Source: JAVVHH01 sp964613945 (GTDB taxonomy: Bacteria; Pseudomonadota; Alphaproteobacteria; Acetobacterales; Acetobacteraceae). From it: a stretch of 64,000 nt of DNA. The notes under the pieces were generated by a model. That model made no database searches. It worked only from the letters and a program-made list of their open reading frames with translations, and was not told the origin of the DNA. Position numbers and translations under genes: made by a program. Location: assembly GCA_964613945.1 (NCBI GenBank), contig CAZTJC010000010.1, forward strand, positions 1 through 64,000. Direction: 5' to 3'. Below, piece by piece: positions 1 through 7,891 of the stretch (position 1 is the stretch's first letter; every line of letters starts with the position of its first letter).

Positions 1-63
1 CTGGATCGTGCGATCGTCGAAGCCGATATCCTGAGTCATGGCAAGCCGTTGAAGAACTTTTAG
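1..63 (+). CDS. C-terminal end of an unidentified protein (partial)
   Basis: An open frame runs from the window edge to a TAG at 61-63 and encodes the last 20 residues, ending in HGKPLKNF. Too little is present to name the protein. The next feature on this strand is a hairpin at 119-135 and then a small gene at 166, so this looks like the end of a transcription unit. Being open over 20 codons is weak evidence, but the composition is plausible for a gene end. Confidence 0.4.
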   Translation: MDRAIVEADILSHGKPLKNF

Positions 64-118
64 CGAACATGATATAGGGCAAAGCGACTCGAGCGTCACA
101 GCTAACATCGACCGCCGG

Positions 119-146
119 TGTGCTCCTTCAGCACATGACTGTTTTT
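119..146 (+). terminator. weak hairpin followed by T-run
   Basis: TGTGCT (119-124) and AGCACA (130-135) form a 6-bp stem with a CCTTC loop. A run of five T residues lies at 142-146. The stem is short and the T-run is separated from it by several bases, so this is a weak candidate rho-independent terminator for the partial gene ending at 63. Confidence 0.35.
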
Positions 147-165
147 CGCCAGCGAGGAACGATCC

Positions 166-408
166 ATGGCATCGACTACCCAGATCATCTACCAACCTTA
201 CGTTGCCGGACCACGCGGCACCCTGAAGCCCGGTGTGGCCATCGCTTGCCGTACCGCTGAGGACGGTCTGCGTCGGGCAGAACGAGCAATGCTCGGCGGC
301 TCCATCCTCGGCGCGCAGGTCGTGCGAATGACTCATGACGACGATGCAGGTGAGTTCGAAGACCCGCAGTATCTCGGCACGGTCGGCACGGTTCCGGAAA
401 GCGAATAA
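166..408 (+). CDS. small conserved hypothetical protein, 80 aa
   Basis: Encodes an 80-residue soluble acidic protein with no signal peptide or membrane segment. Visible features are an N-terminal YQPYVAGPRGTL stretch, an RRAERAML helix and an acidic THDDDAGEFEDPQY segment before a short tail. It resembles small uncharacterised proteins of unknown function seen in alphaproteobacteria, from memory and not searched. A purine-rich ribosome site (GAGGAA near 154-159) sits at a good distance before the ATG. It stands alone between the upstream partial gene and the convergent ABC operon, whose last stop is 18 bases away. Function unknown. Confidence 0.65.
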   Translation: MASTTQIIYQPYVAGPRGTLKPGVAIACRTAEDGLRRAERAMLGGSILGAQVVRMTHDDDAGEFEDPQYLGTVGTVPESE

Positions 409-425
409 CTCAGTTCAAGGGCGCA

Positions 426-2471
426 TCAACCGGGAAAGTGACAGGCAGCGAAACGCCCTGGCCGATGTTCCAGAAGAAGCGGCTCGGTATGACCGCAGAT
501 TTGTTGCGCGAGCGGACAGCGGGTGTGAAACCGGCAACCGGATGGTGGCGCAATGGCGCTTGCCGGTTCGCCTTGCAGCACTAGGCGCGGTCGGCTTCGT
601 TCAGCGACGACGTCGGGTACCGGGACGGCGGAAATGAGGTAGCGAGTGTACGGATGCAACGGGTCGGCGAATAATTCGGCAGCGGAGCCCAATTCGGCAA
701 CCTTGCCGAGATGAAGGACGAGAACGCGGTCGGAGATATGTCGCACCACCGCCAGATCGTGAGCGATAAACAGGTAGGTAAGGCCGAGGCGCTCCTGTAG
801 GTCGACCATCAGGTTAATGATCTGGGCTTGGATATTCACGTCGAGAGCGGAGATCGGCTCGTCGGCGACGATGAATTCAGGTTCGAAGGCCAGCGCACGA
901 GCGATGGCAACGCGCTGGCGCTGACCTCCGGAAAACTCGTGCGGGTAGCGTCCAGCAGCCGTTGATGACAAGCCGACGGTATCGAGTAGCGTTGCCACAC
1001 GGGAGGCAATGTTCTCGGACCGGGCGAGGGCGTGAAAGGCCAGCGGCTCGGCGAGTGTCTCACCGATCGTCATGCGTGGATTGAGCGACCCGTATGGATC
1101 CTGGAACACCATCTGCATACGGCGGCGCAGCGGGCGAATGGTCGCCTGTGTGGCAGTGGCGATTGCCTGGCCATCATAGGTGATGGTGCCGGAATCAGGC
1201 TTGTAGAGGCGCAACAGCGTCCGCCCGAGAGTCGATTTACCGCAGCCGGACTCGCCGACGACGCCAAGCACCTCACCGCGGCGGATGGAAAGGCTAATGC
1301 CGTCTACGGCATGCACGACGCGCTTGCGACCGAGCCAACCGCCGCCCGGAACCGGGAAATGCTTGACCAAGTCGGTAGCGACCAGCAGGGGAGGGGCGTC
1401 GGGCTGCACACGCTGCTCCGGCACGCCGGCCGTAGCGGGAATCCCTGCTGGAAAGTGCTCCCCGCGCGCGGCGACCCAACAGCGTGAAGCGCGTCCTGGT
1501 CCCATCGGTGTCAGAGTAGGATGCGTGTCGCATACCGCTTCGCGGAACGGGCAACGCGGTGCGAAACGGCAGCCACCGTGTTGGGCGAGCGGACTGGGCG
1601 GCATGCCGTCGATGGTCGACAGGCGCCGGGAGCCCAAAGTCGAATCCAGTCGCGGCACGGCGTTCATCAGCGCCCAGGTATAGGGATGACGTGGATCGGC
1701 CAGCACCTGCTCGGTTGGCCCTTCTTCGACCACCTCACCGGCGTACATGACCACCACGCGCGAACACAGCCCGGCAATCACCCCGAGATCATGGCTGATC
1801 AACACGATGGCGGTGCCGAACTCGGCGTTCAGCTCGCGCATCAACTCGAGGATCTGCGCCTGGATGGTGACATCCAGCGCCGTGGTCGGCTCGTCGGCGA
1901 GCAGCAGCGCCGGCTCGTTGCTCATGCCCATCGCCAGCACCACGCGCTGACGCATGCCGCCCGACAGCTGATGCGGGAAGCCGCGTAGCGTGCGCTCGGG
2001 CGTGCTGAAGCCCATGCGGCGCAGCAGGGCGATCGACCGGCGACCAGCCTCGGCCGGCGAGCGGCCATGTACGACCATCGCCTCGCGAAGCTGCCGAGCG
2101 ATCCGTAGCACCGGGTTAAGCGAGGTCATCGGGTCCTGGAACACCATCGCGATCTGATTGCCGCGCAGCGCCCGCATCTCCGCCGGCCGCATCTGCAACA
2201 CATCGCGGCCCAAGAAGCGTACGCTGCCCCCCACTACGCGGCCCGGCGTTTCGAGCAATCGCATAACGGAGAGCGCGGTCATGCTCTTGCCTGAACCGGA
2301 CTCGCCAACGATGCCGAGCGTCTCGCCGCGGCCGACGGTGAAGCTGACGCCATCGACGGCGCGGATGGTGCCGGCGCCGGTCGGGAAATGTGTCTGCAGA
2401 TCCCGCACTTCGAGCACCGGCTCGGTCGTGACGTCCGGTGCGTCGGCCGGTGCTGCCAAGGTCGTGCTCAT
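426..2471 (-). CDS. fused double ATP-binding subunit of a peptide/nickel/glutathione-type ABC importer
   Basis: A 681-residue protein with two complete ABC ATPase halves, as in GsiA-type fused DppD-DppF proteins. It would power import of a peptide or similar small solute. The first Walker A, GESGSGKS, is at residues 56-63 and the second, GESGCGKS, near residues 405-412. Both halves show the LSGG or FSGGQ signature, Walker B with ADEP, and the C-terminal cysteine-containing oligopeptide-transport tail (CRFAPRCPF, CRFHTRCPL). The start is the ATG at 2471 because it overlaps the permease stop by 4 bases (ATGA) and gives the normal N-terminus. A longer open frame upstream is antisense noise. It is the last gene of a three-gene minus-strand operon. 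The binding protein is divergent at 4491. Confidence 0.92.
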   Translation of the reverse strand: MSTTLAAPADAPDVTTEPVLEVRDLQTHFPTGAGTIRAVDGVSFTVGRGETLGIVGESGSGKSMTALSVMRLLETPGRVVGGSVRFLGRDVLQMRPAEMRALRGNQIAMVFQDPMTSLNPVLRIARQLREAMVVHGRSPAEAGRRSIALLRRMGFSTPERTLRGFPHQLSGGMRQRVVLAMGMSNEPALLLADEPTTALDVTIQAQILELMRELNAEFGTAIVLISHDLGVIAGLCSRVVVMYAGEVVEEGPTEQVLADPRHPYTWALMNAVPRLDSTLGSRRLSTIDGMPPSPLAQHGGCRFAPRCPFREAVCDTHPTLTPMGPGRASRCWVAARGEHFPAGIPATAGVPEQRVQPDAPPLLVATDLVKHFPVPGGGWLGRKRVVHAVDGISLSIRRGEVLGVVGESGCGKSTLGRTLLRLYKPDSGTITYDGQAIATATQATIRPLRRRMQMVFQDPYGSLNPRMTIGETLAEPLAFHALARSENIASRVATLLDTVGLSSTAAGRYPHEFSGGQRQRVAIARALAFEPEFIVADEPISALDVNIQAQIINLMVDLQERLGLTYLFIAHDLAVVRHISDRVLVLHLGKVAELGSAAELFADPLHPYTRYLISAVPVPDVVAERSRPRLVLQGEPASAIAPPSGCRFHTRCPLAQQICGHTEPLLLEHRPGRFAACHFPG

Positions 2472-3349
2472 GACAGACCCGACCGCGGATCGAGCCAGTC
2501 TCTGACGCCGTCGCCGAGGAAGTTGAAGCCGAGCACGACCGTCAGGATCGCCAGGCCGGGAAACGCCGCCACCCACCATTGCTGCACCAGTTCGCGGCCT
2601 TCGGCGACCATGGCGCCCCATTCCGCCGTCGGCGGCACCGTGCCGAGCCCGAGGAACGACAACCCGGCGAAGGTGATGATGGCGTTGCCCACGTCCAGCG
2701 TCAGCAGCACCACCAGAGGACCGATCGCGTTCGGGATGATATGCCGGCCGAGAATGCGCGCGGGACCGTAGCCGGCGATCAATGCGGCTTCGACGTATTC
2801 CCGTGCGCGCTGCTGCAACACCAGCGAGCGGGCCAGGCGGGCGAATTTCGGCCACCAGACGATCAGGATGGCGATAATGGTGTTGGTCGTGCCGATCCCG
2901 AGCGCCGCGGCGATGGCCAGTGCCAGGATGATGGGCGGGAAGCACAGGACGAGGTCGGTGAAGCGCATCAACGCCTCCTCGACCCAGCCGCCGACATAGG
3001 CGGCGATCCCGCCGATGAGTGTGCCGACGAGCCCGCCCAGGAACACGACCACGATGCCGGTGAACAGCGATATACGCGCGCCGTAGATCAGCCGACTCAG
3101 CACGTCACGACCGAGTTCGTCCGTGCCCAGAAGGTGGATCGGTCCAGGCGGCAGCAGGCGAACGCTGACATCGACCAGGTTCGGCGAGAATGGTGACACC
3201 AGCGGTGCGGCGACGGCGAGGATGATCCACGCCAGCACTAGCAAGCCACCCAGGGCCGGCAGACCATAACGGCGCTGCCAACTCCGAAACCGGCGCCAGC
3301 GGCTCGGCACCGCGCCGACCGGGCGCAATCCGGCGACCGACGCGCTCAT
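2468..3349 (-). CDS. DppC/GsiD-type ABC transporter permease
   Basis: Inner-membrane permease of 293 residues in the BPD_transp_1 superfamily with the N-terminal extension typical of the DppC/OppC class. After a basic N-terminus there is a first membrane segment (about residues 30-50), a periplasmic loop containing the family hallmark LLGTDELGRDVLSRLIYG, and further transmembrane helices. The cytoplasmic ATPase-contact (EAA) loop reads EAALIAGYGPARIL and is followed by the helix HIIPNAIGPL. It ends with FLGDGVRDWLDPR, the usual class ending. Its ATG at 3349 overlaps the stop of the upstream permease by 4 bases. It pairs with the permease at 3346-4356. Confidence 0.93.
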   Translation of the reverse strand: MSASVAGLRPVGAVPSRWRRFRSWQRRYGLPALGGLLVLAWIILAVAAPLVSPFSPNLVDVSVRLLPPGPIHLLGTDELGRDVLSRLIYGARISLFTGIVVVFLGGLVGTLIGGIAAYVGGWVEEALMRFTDLVLCFPPIILALAIAAALGIGTTNTIIAILIVWWPKFARLARSLVLQQRAREYVEAALIAGYGPARILGRHIIPNAIGPLVVLLTLDVGNAIITFAGLSFLGLGTVPPTAEWGAMVAEGRELVQQWWVAAFPGLAILTVVLGFNFLGDGVRDWLDPRSGLS

Positions 3350-4356
3350 TGCCGCACCCGCGGGTCCAGCAAGGCGTAACTGAGATCGATCAGCAGGTTG
3401 ATGACCAGGTAAACCACCGCGACGATGAGCGTGATGCCCATGATGGCCGGAAAGTCCAGCGTCGCTGCACTCTGAAAGGTGTAGCGCCCGAGACCGGGCC
3501 AGGAGAACACCGTCTCGGTCATCACCGCGCCAGTCAGCAGGTTGGCGTAAGCCAGGCCGCCGAGCGTCACGATCGGGATCATCGCATTCGGCAGCACGTG
3601 CCCGACGATCACCGCCTTCTCGCGCAGCCCCTTGGCACGGCCCATGCGCACGTAATCCTGGCGCAGGCATTCCAGCATGCTGGCCCGCGTCGTGCGCGTG
3701 ATCAGCCCCAGCGTGGCGGCCGCCAGCACGATCACGGGCAGCACGAGATGGGCCGCCGCATCCTTGAACCCGTCCCAGTCGCCCGTCCGCGCGTAGTCCC
3801 ATAGGAAGAAGCCGGTGCCGTTCTCGGGCGGAAAGCTGATCGGGTCGAGCCGGCCCGGGCCGGGTGCCCAGGCGAGCTGGCCGTAGAACACCGCCAGCAC
3901 GATAAAGGCGAGCCAGAAGGTCGGTGCCGACACGCCCATGAGCGAGATCATGCGCGCCAGGTGATCGATCCAGCTATCACGGCGCACGGCGGCCAGGATG
4001 CCGAGCGGGATACCAACGGCAAGGGCGAGCAGGAAGGCGATGGTTGCCAATTCGAGCGTGGCTGGCGCGTAATCCTCAATGTCCTGCAGCACGGGGCGAT
4101 GCGAGGTGATCGACACGCCGAGATTGCCGTGCAGCAGGTCGCGCAGGAAGACGAAGTAACGTTGCCACAGCGGCAGATCGAGGCCAAACTCATGGCGCCA
4201 GCGGGCGACGAAGGCCGGGTCGGAGGCAGCCTGGTCGCCGAGTTGCGCCAGCACGGGATCGCCTGGCACCGTGTTGGCGATCAGAAAGATCGCGAGCGTG
4301 GCCAGCAGCGCCATACCGATGACGGTTGCCAAGCGCGACGCCAGAAAGCGCACCAT
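3346..4356 (-). CDS. DppB/GsiC-type ABC transporter permease
   Basis: A 336-residue inner-membrane permease of the DppB/OppB class. It begins with one transmembrane helix (about residues 10-28) followed by the family-typical NTVPGDPV motif, then a periplasmic region (LGNLGVSITSHRPV-like) and five more helices. The ATPase-contact loop contains DYVRMGRAKGLREKAV. The C-terminus ends LLDPRVRQ, as usual. The ATG at 4356 is preceded by a near-perfect AAGGAGGA ribosome site, which fixes the start. It is the first gene of the minus-strand transport operon. The region 4357-4490 between it and the divergent binding protein must hold both promoters. Confidence 0.93.
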   Translation of the reverse strand: MVRFLASRLATVIGMALLATLAIFLIANTVPGDPVLAQLGDQAASDPAFVARWRHEFGLDLPLWQRYFVFLRDLLHGNLGVSITSHRPVLQDIEDYAPATLELATIAFLLALAVGIPLGILAAVRRDSWIDHLARMISLMGVSAPTFWLAFIVLAVFYGQLAWAPGPGRLDPISFPPENGTGFFLWDYARTGDWDGFKDAAAHLVLPVIVLAAATLGLITRTTRASMLECLRQDYVRMGRAKGLREKAVIVGHVLPNAMIPIVTLGGLAYANLLTGAVMTETVFSWPGLGRYTFQSAATLDFPAIMGITLIVAVVYLVINLLIDLSYALLDPRVRQ

Positions 4357-4490
4357 CGACGATCCTCCTTCGGCTGGAGCTCTTCGGCCGCCGATGCGCC
4401 GTTGTAGGAAGCCGGGTGACTTCGCGTCAAATAGTCCGTAGCGTTTTCGTAACCGACCGCACCAAGCGTCGCCTACGAGGAACTGCCACC

Positions 4491-6071
4491 ATGATACCAC
4501 TCAGCCGCCGCACCCTGTCGCAACTCCTCCTGGGCGGAGCGCTCGTCGGCGCCAGCAGGCCTGCCGATGCGCAAGCCCGCAAGGACGTGCTGGTGCTCGG
4601 CTTGGACATCGGCGACACCGTCACGCTCGACCCGGCGAAACAGAACAACTACTCACCGCCACTCACGCTCGAGGCGGCATATGACACGTTGGTGACGTTG
4701 GCGCCGGGTCATTACACGGAGCCGGTGCCGCGTCTGGCGACGGCATGGGCGCGCACACCAGACGGCAAGGGATGGCGCTTCACCCTCCGGCAGGACGTCA
4801 AGTTCTTCAGCGGCAATACCCTGACGGCCGAGGACGTCAAATGGACGTTCGATCGCATCTTCGCCGTCAAGGATCAGTCGGCGTTCTATATCGGCAACAT
4901 CGCGGGCACCACCGTGGTGGACCCCTACACGGTCGACATCACGCTCAAGGCGCCGTCCGAACCGATCCTGGACATTCTGGCGGCACCGAACTTCGGCATC
5001 ATGGACCGCAAGACCGTCATCGAGCATGGCGGCACCACCGACGAGAACGACAAGGCCACGGACTGGCTGAACACCCATACCGCCGGGTCGGGTGCCTATG
5101 CGGTCACGGCGTGGGCGCGAAACGCGCAGATCCAGATGGTGCGAAACCCCAACTCGTGGCGCGGAACCTCGCCCTATGCGCGCATCGTCATCCGCCATAT
5201 CCCGGATAGCGCGGCGCAGTTGCTCGCCGTGCAGCGCGGCGACGTGGACGTGGCGTTCAACCTGATCCCGGAGCAGATCGCCAGCCTGGCGTCCGACCCG
5301 AAGATCCGCGCCGAGCGGTTGGAGAGCCTGGACTTCGTCTACATGGCGCTGACGCAGGAGGCCGAATTCAACAAGGCGCTGGCCATCAAGGAAGCGCGGC
5401 AGGCGATCTCTCATGCCATCGACTACGACGGCATCAAGAATAAGCTCCTCGGTGGGCAGGCGACCCGGCCGGTTTCGTTCCTGCCGGTCGGGATTCTCGG
5501 CTCGACTCAGGCGGATGCGGACAAGTTCGCGCCGAAGGAGGATCTCGCGCTGGCCAAGCAACTACTGCAGAAGGCCGGCCTGCCGGATGGCTTCGAGTTC
5601 GAGCTGAGCTACGGCCAGGCCGTGATCGACGGCGTCAGCTACGGCACCATCGCACAGAAGATTCAGTCCGACTTGGCGAGGGTGGGCATCCGACTGAAAC
5701 TGAACCCGATGGATCAGGTCAACATGCGGACCCAGTTCATCACCGGAAAGGCGACGGCGGCGCTGACGTTCTGGAACCCGCCTGCGGTCAACAACTATCT
5801 CTGGGCGGGTGCGGCGACCCAGCGCCTGGCCAAGCGGGTGCACTGGACGCCGTCCGAGGAGGTGCTGCAACTCGTGCGCGACGCGACGGGCGAGCCGGAC
5901 CAGGACAAGCAGGCGCAACTCTGGCTGCGCTTCCAGCAGGTGTTGCTGGACCAGGCTAATATCATCGTGTTGTTTCAGCCGATCTACCAGGTCGCCGTGC
6001 GCGACAGCGTCGGCACTTTCTCGCTGACTGCGGCCGGCTGGCTGGCCGATGTCGGCAGTGCAAAACCCTGA
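4491..6071 (+). CDS. periplasmic solute-binding protein, family 5 (peptide/opine/nickel type)
   Basis: A 526-residue extracytoplasmic binding protein that should deliver substrate to the permeases encoded divergently at 2468-4356. The N-terminus MIPLSRRTLSQLLLGG has a twin-arginine motif before a hydrophobic stretch and an ADAQA-type cleavage region, suggesting Tat or Sec export. The body has family-5 signatures, for example WTFDRI, YTVDITLKAPS, GSGAYAV and the central QAISHAIDYDGI segment. The start is the ATG at 4491 with GAGG about 10 bases upstream. The gene is followed after 53 bases by a D-2-hydroxyacid dehydrogenase gene, possibly co-transcribed. The ligand cannot be read from the sequence. 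Confidence 0.92.
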   Translation: MIPLSRRTLSQLLLGGALVGASRPADAQARKDVLVLGLDIGDTVTLDPAKQNNYSPPLTLEAAYDTLVTLAPGHYTEPVPRLATAWARTPDGKGWRFTLRQDVKFFSGNTLTAEDVKWTFDRIFAVKDQSAFYIGNIAGTTVVDPYTVDITLKAPSEPILDILAAPNFGIMDRKTVIEHGGTTDENDKATDWLNTHTAGSGAYAVTAWARNAQIQMVRNPNSWRGTSPYARIVIRHIPDSAAQLLAVQRGDVDVAFNLIPEQIASLASDPKIRAERLESLDFVYMALTQEAEFNKALAIKEARQAISHAIDYDGIKNKLLGGQATRPVSFLPVGILGSTQADADKFAPKEDLALAKQLLQKAGLPDGFEFELSYGQAVIDGVSYGTIAQKIQSDLARVGIRLKLNPMDQVNMRTQFITGKATAALTFWNPPAVNNYLWAGAATQRLAKRVHWTPSEEVLQLVRDATGEPDQDKQAQLWLRFQQVLLDQANIIVLFQPIYQVAVRDSVGTFSLTAAGWLADVGSAKP

Positions 6072-6124
6072 TCTTCCTGACCCATACCGACGAGGCGCGG
6101 GAGCTGTATTACGGCGCGCGTGCC

Positions 6125-7036
6125 TTGGCCGAGCTGCAGGCGCTGGGGCACGTTGAACTGAACCGGACCGGGAAGCCGTTGGTCGGGGAGAATCTGATCG
6201 CGGTGGCACGGGGCGCGCACATCATCGTGGCCGACCGGGCGGTGCCGGCGTCGGCAGCGTTGTTCGCCGCGTTGCCGGACTTGGTCGCGTTCTGCCGCGG
6301 CGCGGTCGATATCCGAACGGTCGATGTTGCGGCGGCCACGGCGGCCGGCGTGTTGGTCACCCGGGCGTCGCCGGGCTTCGTGTCCGCGGTATGCGAGCTG
6401 ATCGTCGGGCTGGCGATCGACCTATGCCGCGGTGTTTCCAACTCGGTCGCCTCGTATCGCGCCGGGATGCAGCCGCCAGTGCGGATGGGCCGGCAGATCG
6501 CCGGCTCGACGGTGGGCATCATCGGCCATGGCGCGATTGGGCGGGAGTTGGTGCGTCTGATGGGCGCGCTCGGTGCCACCGTCCTGGTGGCCGATCCGTA
6601 TGCGCGCGATGTCGCGACGGTGCCGCTGGTGGACTTGCTGGCGCAGTCGGACCTGGTGGTCTGCCTCGCGGTCGCAACCGCGGAGACTGCCGATCTGATG
6701 AATGCCGAAGCCTTCGCGACCATGCGGCCGGGATCACTGTTCATCAACGCGTCGCGCGGCGAGTTGGTCGACGAAACCGCGTTGGCCGATGCGCTCGATC
6801 GCCATCATCTCGCCGGTGCCGCGCTGGATGTCGGCCGCGCACCGGACCAGATGCCGAGCGCCCGACTGGCTGGACGGCCGGACGTGTTGGCCACCCCGCA
6901 TATCGGCGGCCTGACGCGTGCGGCAGCGGACCATCAGGCGCTAGAGACGGTCCGCCAGGTTGCCTCCATCCTATCCGGCGTCGTGCCGGAGGGCGCGGTC
7001 AATGCTACGCCGCTTGATGCGGTAATGCGTAGATAA
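6125..7036 (+). CDS. D-isomer-specific 2-hydroxyacid dehydrogenase family protein
   Basis: NAD-dependent oxidoreductase of the D-2-hydroxyacid dehydrogenase/phosphoglycerate dehydrogenase family, about 303 residues from the TTG at 6125. The Rossmann motif VGIIGHGAIG lies at residues 130-139. The NASRGELVDE segment supplies the conserved Arg (residue 211) and TPHIGG the catalytic His (259). The segment after ALDV reads GRAPDQMP, so the Glu usual in the FEPEP/TEP stretch is missing. The frame is open upstream and encodes KTLIFLTHTDEAREL, which looks like the missing first beta-strand, but no ATG, GTG or TTG lies in it. A CTG start near 6068 or 6077 is possible. Substrate unknown. Confidence 0.8.
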   Translation: MAELQALGHVELNRTGKPLVGENLIAVARGAHIIVADRAVPASAALFAALPDLVAFCRGAVDIRTVDVAAATAAGVLVTRASPGFVSAVCELIVGLAIDLCRGVSNSVASYRAGMQPPVRMGRQIAGSTVGIIGHGAIGRELVRLMGALGATVLVADPYARDVATVPLVDLLAQSDLVVCLAVATAETADLMNAEAFATMRPGSLFINASRGELVDETALADALDRHHLAGAALDVGRAPDQMPSARLAGRPDVLATPHIGGLTRAAADHQALETVRQVASILSGVVPEGAVNATPLDAVMRR

Positions 7037-7055
7037 GCATCTACGCATTACCGCA
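7018..7055. terminator. perfect 17-bp inverted repeat, probable bidirectional terminator without T-tract
   Basis: Bases 7018-7034 and 7039-7055 are perfect reverse complements with a 4-base AAGC loop. The repeat spans the TAA stop (7034-7036) of the dehydrogenase and ends 2 bases before the stop of the convergent phosphodiesterase gene at 7058. No T-tract follows on either strand. It most likely blocks read-through from both convergent genes or stabilises 3' ends. Confidence 0.7.
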
Positions 7056-7057
7056 AA

Positions 7058-7891
7058 TCAGCCGGAGCAGCCGGGGTAGTCGGGGTCCAACAGGAACGGG
7101 AACGGCCCGGGGAACGAGTCGACTAGCACGGTGTGGCTGACAAAGCCGGAACGCTGGTCCCAAAGATGCAGGTCGAACGCTGAAGGCTCCATGACGAAGG
7201 CGGCGGGTCCGTCGATGCTGAGGTCGTGTTGCACCTGATGCGCCACGCTCGGCGCGATCGACGCGATGGCCTGCGCTACCTGCGCCACCACGGGGCGATG
7301 ATGGTGGCCGCAGACGATCCGCCGCACCTGGCGATGCCGGGCGATCACGGCGACGAACGCCTCGGGCGCGCGCAAGGCGATGCCGTCCATGTGAGCGATG
7401 CCGCACTGGAACGGCGGGTGATGCATGCCGATCAGCGTCGGCTGGTTCGGCCGCTCCGCCAGCGTTCGGTCCAACCAGTCGAGGCGTTGCTGGCAAAGCT
7501 CGCCATAGCCGGCGCCGGGTCGCACGGTGTCGAGCATGACGAGACGCACGGGGAGATCATCTACCGCGTATTGGACGAAGCCGCCCGCCATCGAGCGCGT
7601 CGCCGGCATGTGCTGAAGCAGCACCTCGCGCCGGTCGTGGTTGCCCGGGATCAGATAGACCGGCATCGTCAGCGTCCGGCGCAGCATGCCGGCGAGCAGG
7701 TCGTATTCCGACGGTAGGCCGCAATCGGTGAGGTCGCCGGTGATGATGACCGCATCGACCGCCGGGCTCTCCGCCGCGACCCGGCGCAGCGCCCGCTCCG
7801 TCAGCATGTTGGTTTCCGCAACCCGGTAGGCCGGCACGCCCTCGGGTCGGACGTGCAGGTCGGTGAGTTGCGCGACCGTGAAGCGGTTCAT
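7058..7891 (-). CDS. class III metallophosphodiesterase, GpdQ/CpdA-like
   Basis: A 277-residue calcineurin-like phosphodiesterase with all two-metal ligands: D11 and H13 (TDLHV), D53 (TGDLTD), N84-H85 (GNHD), H157/H158 (MHHPP), and H196 and H198 (GHHH). Order and spacing resemble the glycerophosphodiesterase GpdQ and cAMP phosphodiesterase CpdA. Overall length and the conserved YLIPGNHD and VHQV-like stretches favour GpdQ. Its ATG at 7891 overlaps the stop of the upstream binding-protein gene by 4 bases. It is therefore part of the Ugp-like transport operon, which fits hydrolysis of imported glycerophosphodiesters. Cyclic-nucleotide hydrolysis remains possible. It appears cytoplasmic because no signal peptide is visible. 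Confidence 0.85.
   Translation of the reverse strand: MNRFTVAQLTDLHVRPEGVPAYRVAETNMLTERALRRVAAESPAVDAVIITGDLTDCGLPSEYDLLAGMLRRTLTMPVYLIPGNHDRREVLLQHMPATRSMAGGFVQYAVDDLPVRLVMLDTVRPGAGYGELCQQRLDWLDRTLAERPNQPTLIGMHHPPFQCGIAHMDGIALRAPEAFVAVIARHRQVRRIVCGHHHRPVVAQVAQAIASIAPSVAHQVQHDLSIDGPAAFVMEPSAFDLHLWDQRSGFVSHTVLVDSFPGPFPFLLDPDYPGCSG

Noticed and set aside
335..637. 100-codon plus-strand open frame overlapping the end of the fused ATPase gene
   Set aside because: Composition is Arg-rich antisense shadow of the ATPase; overlaps a well-supported gene.
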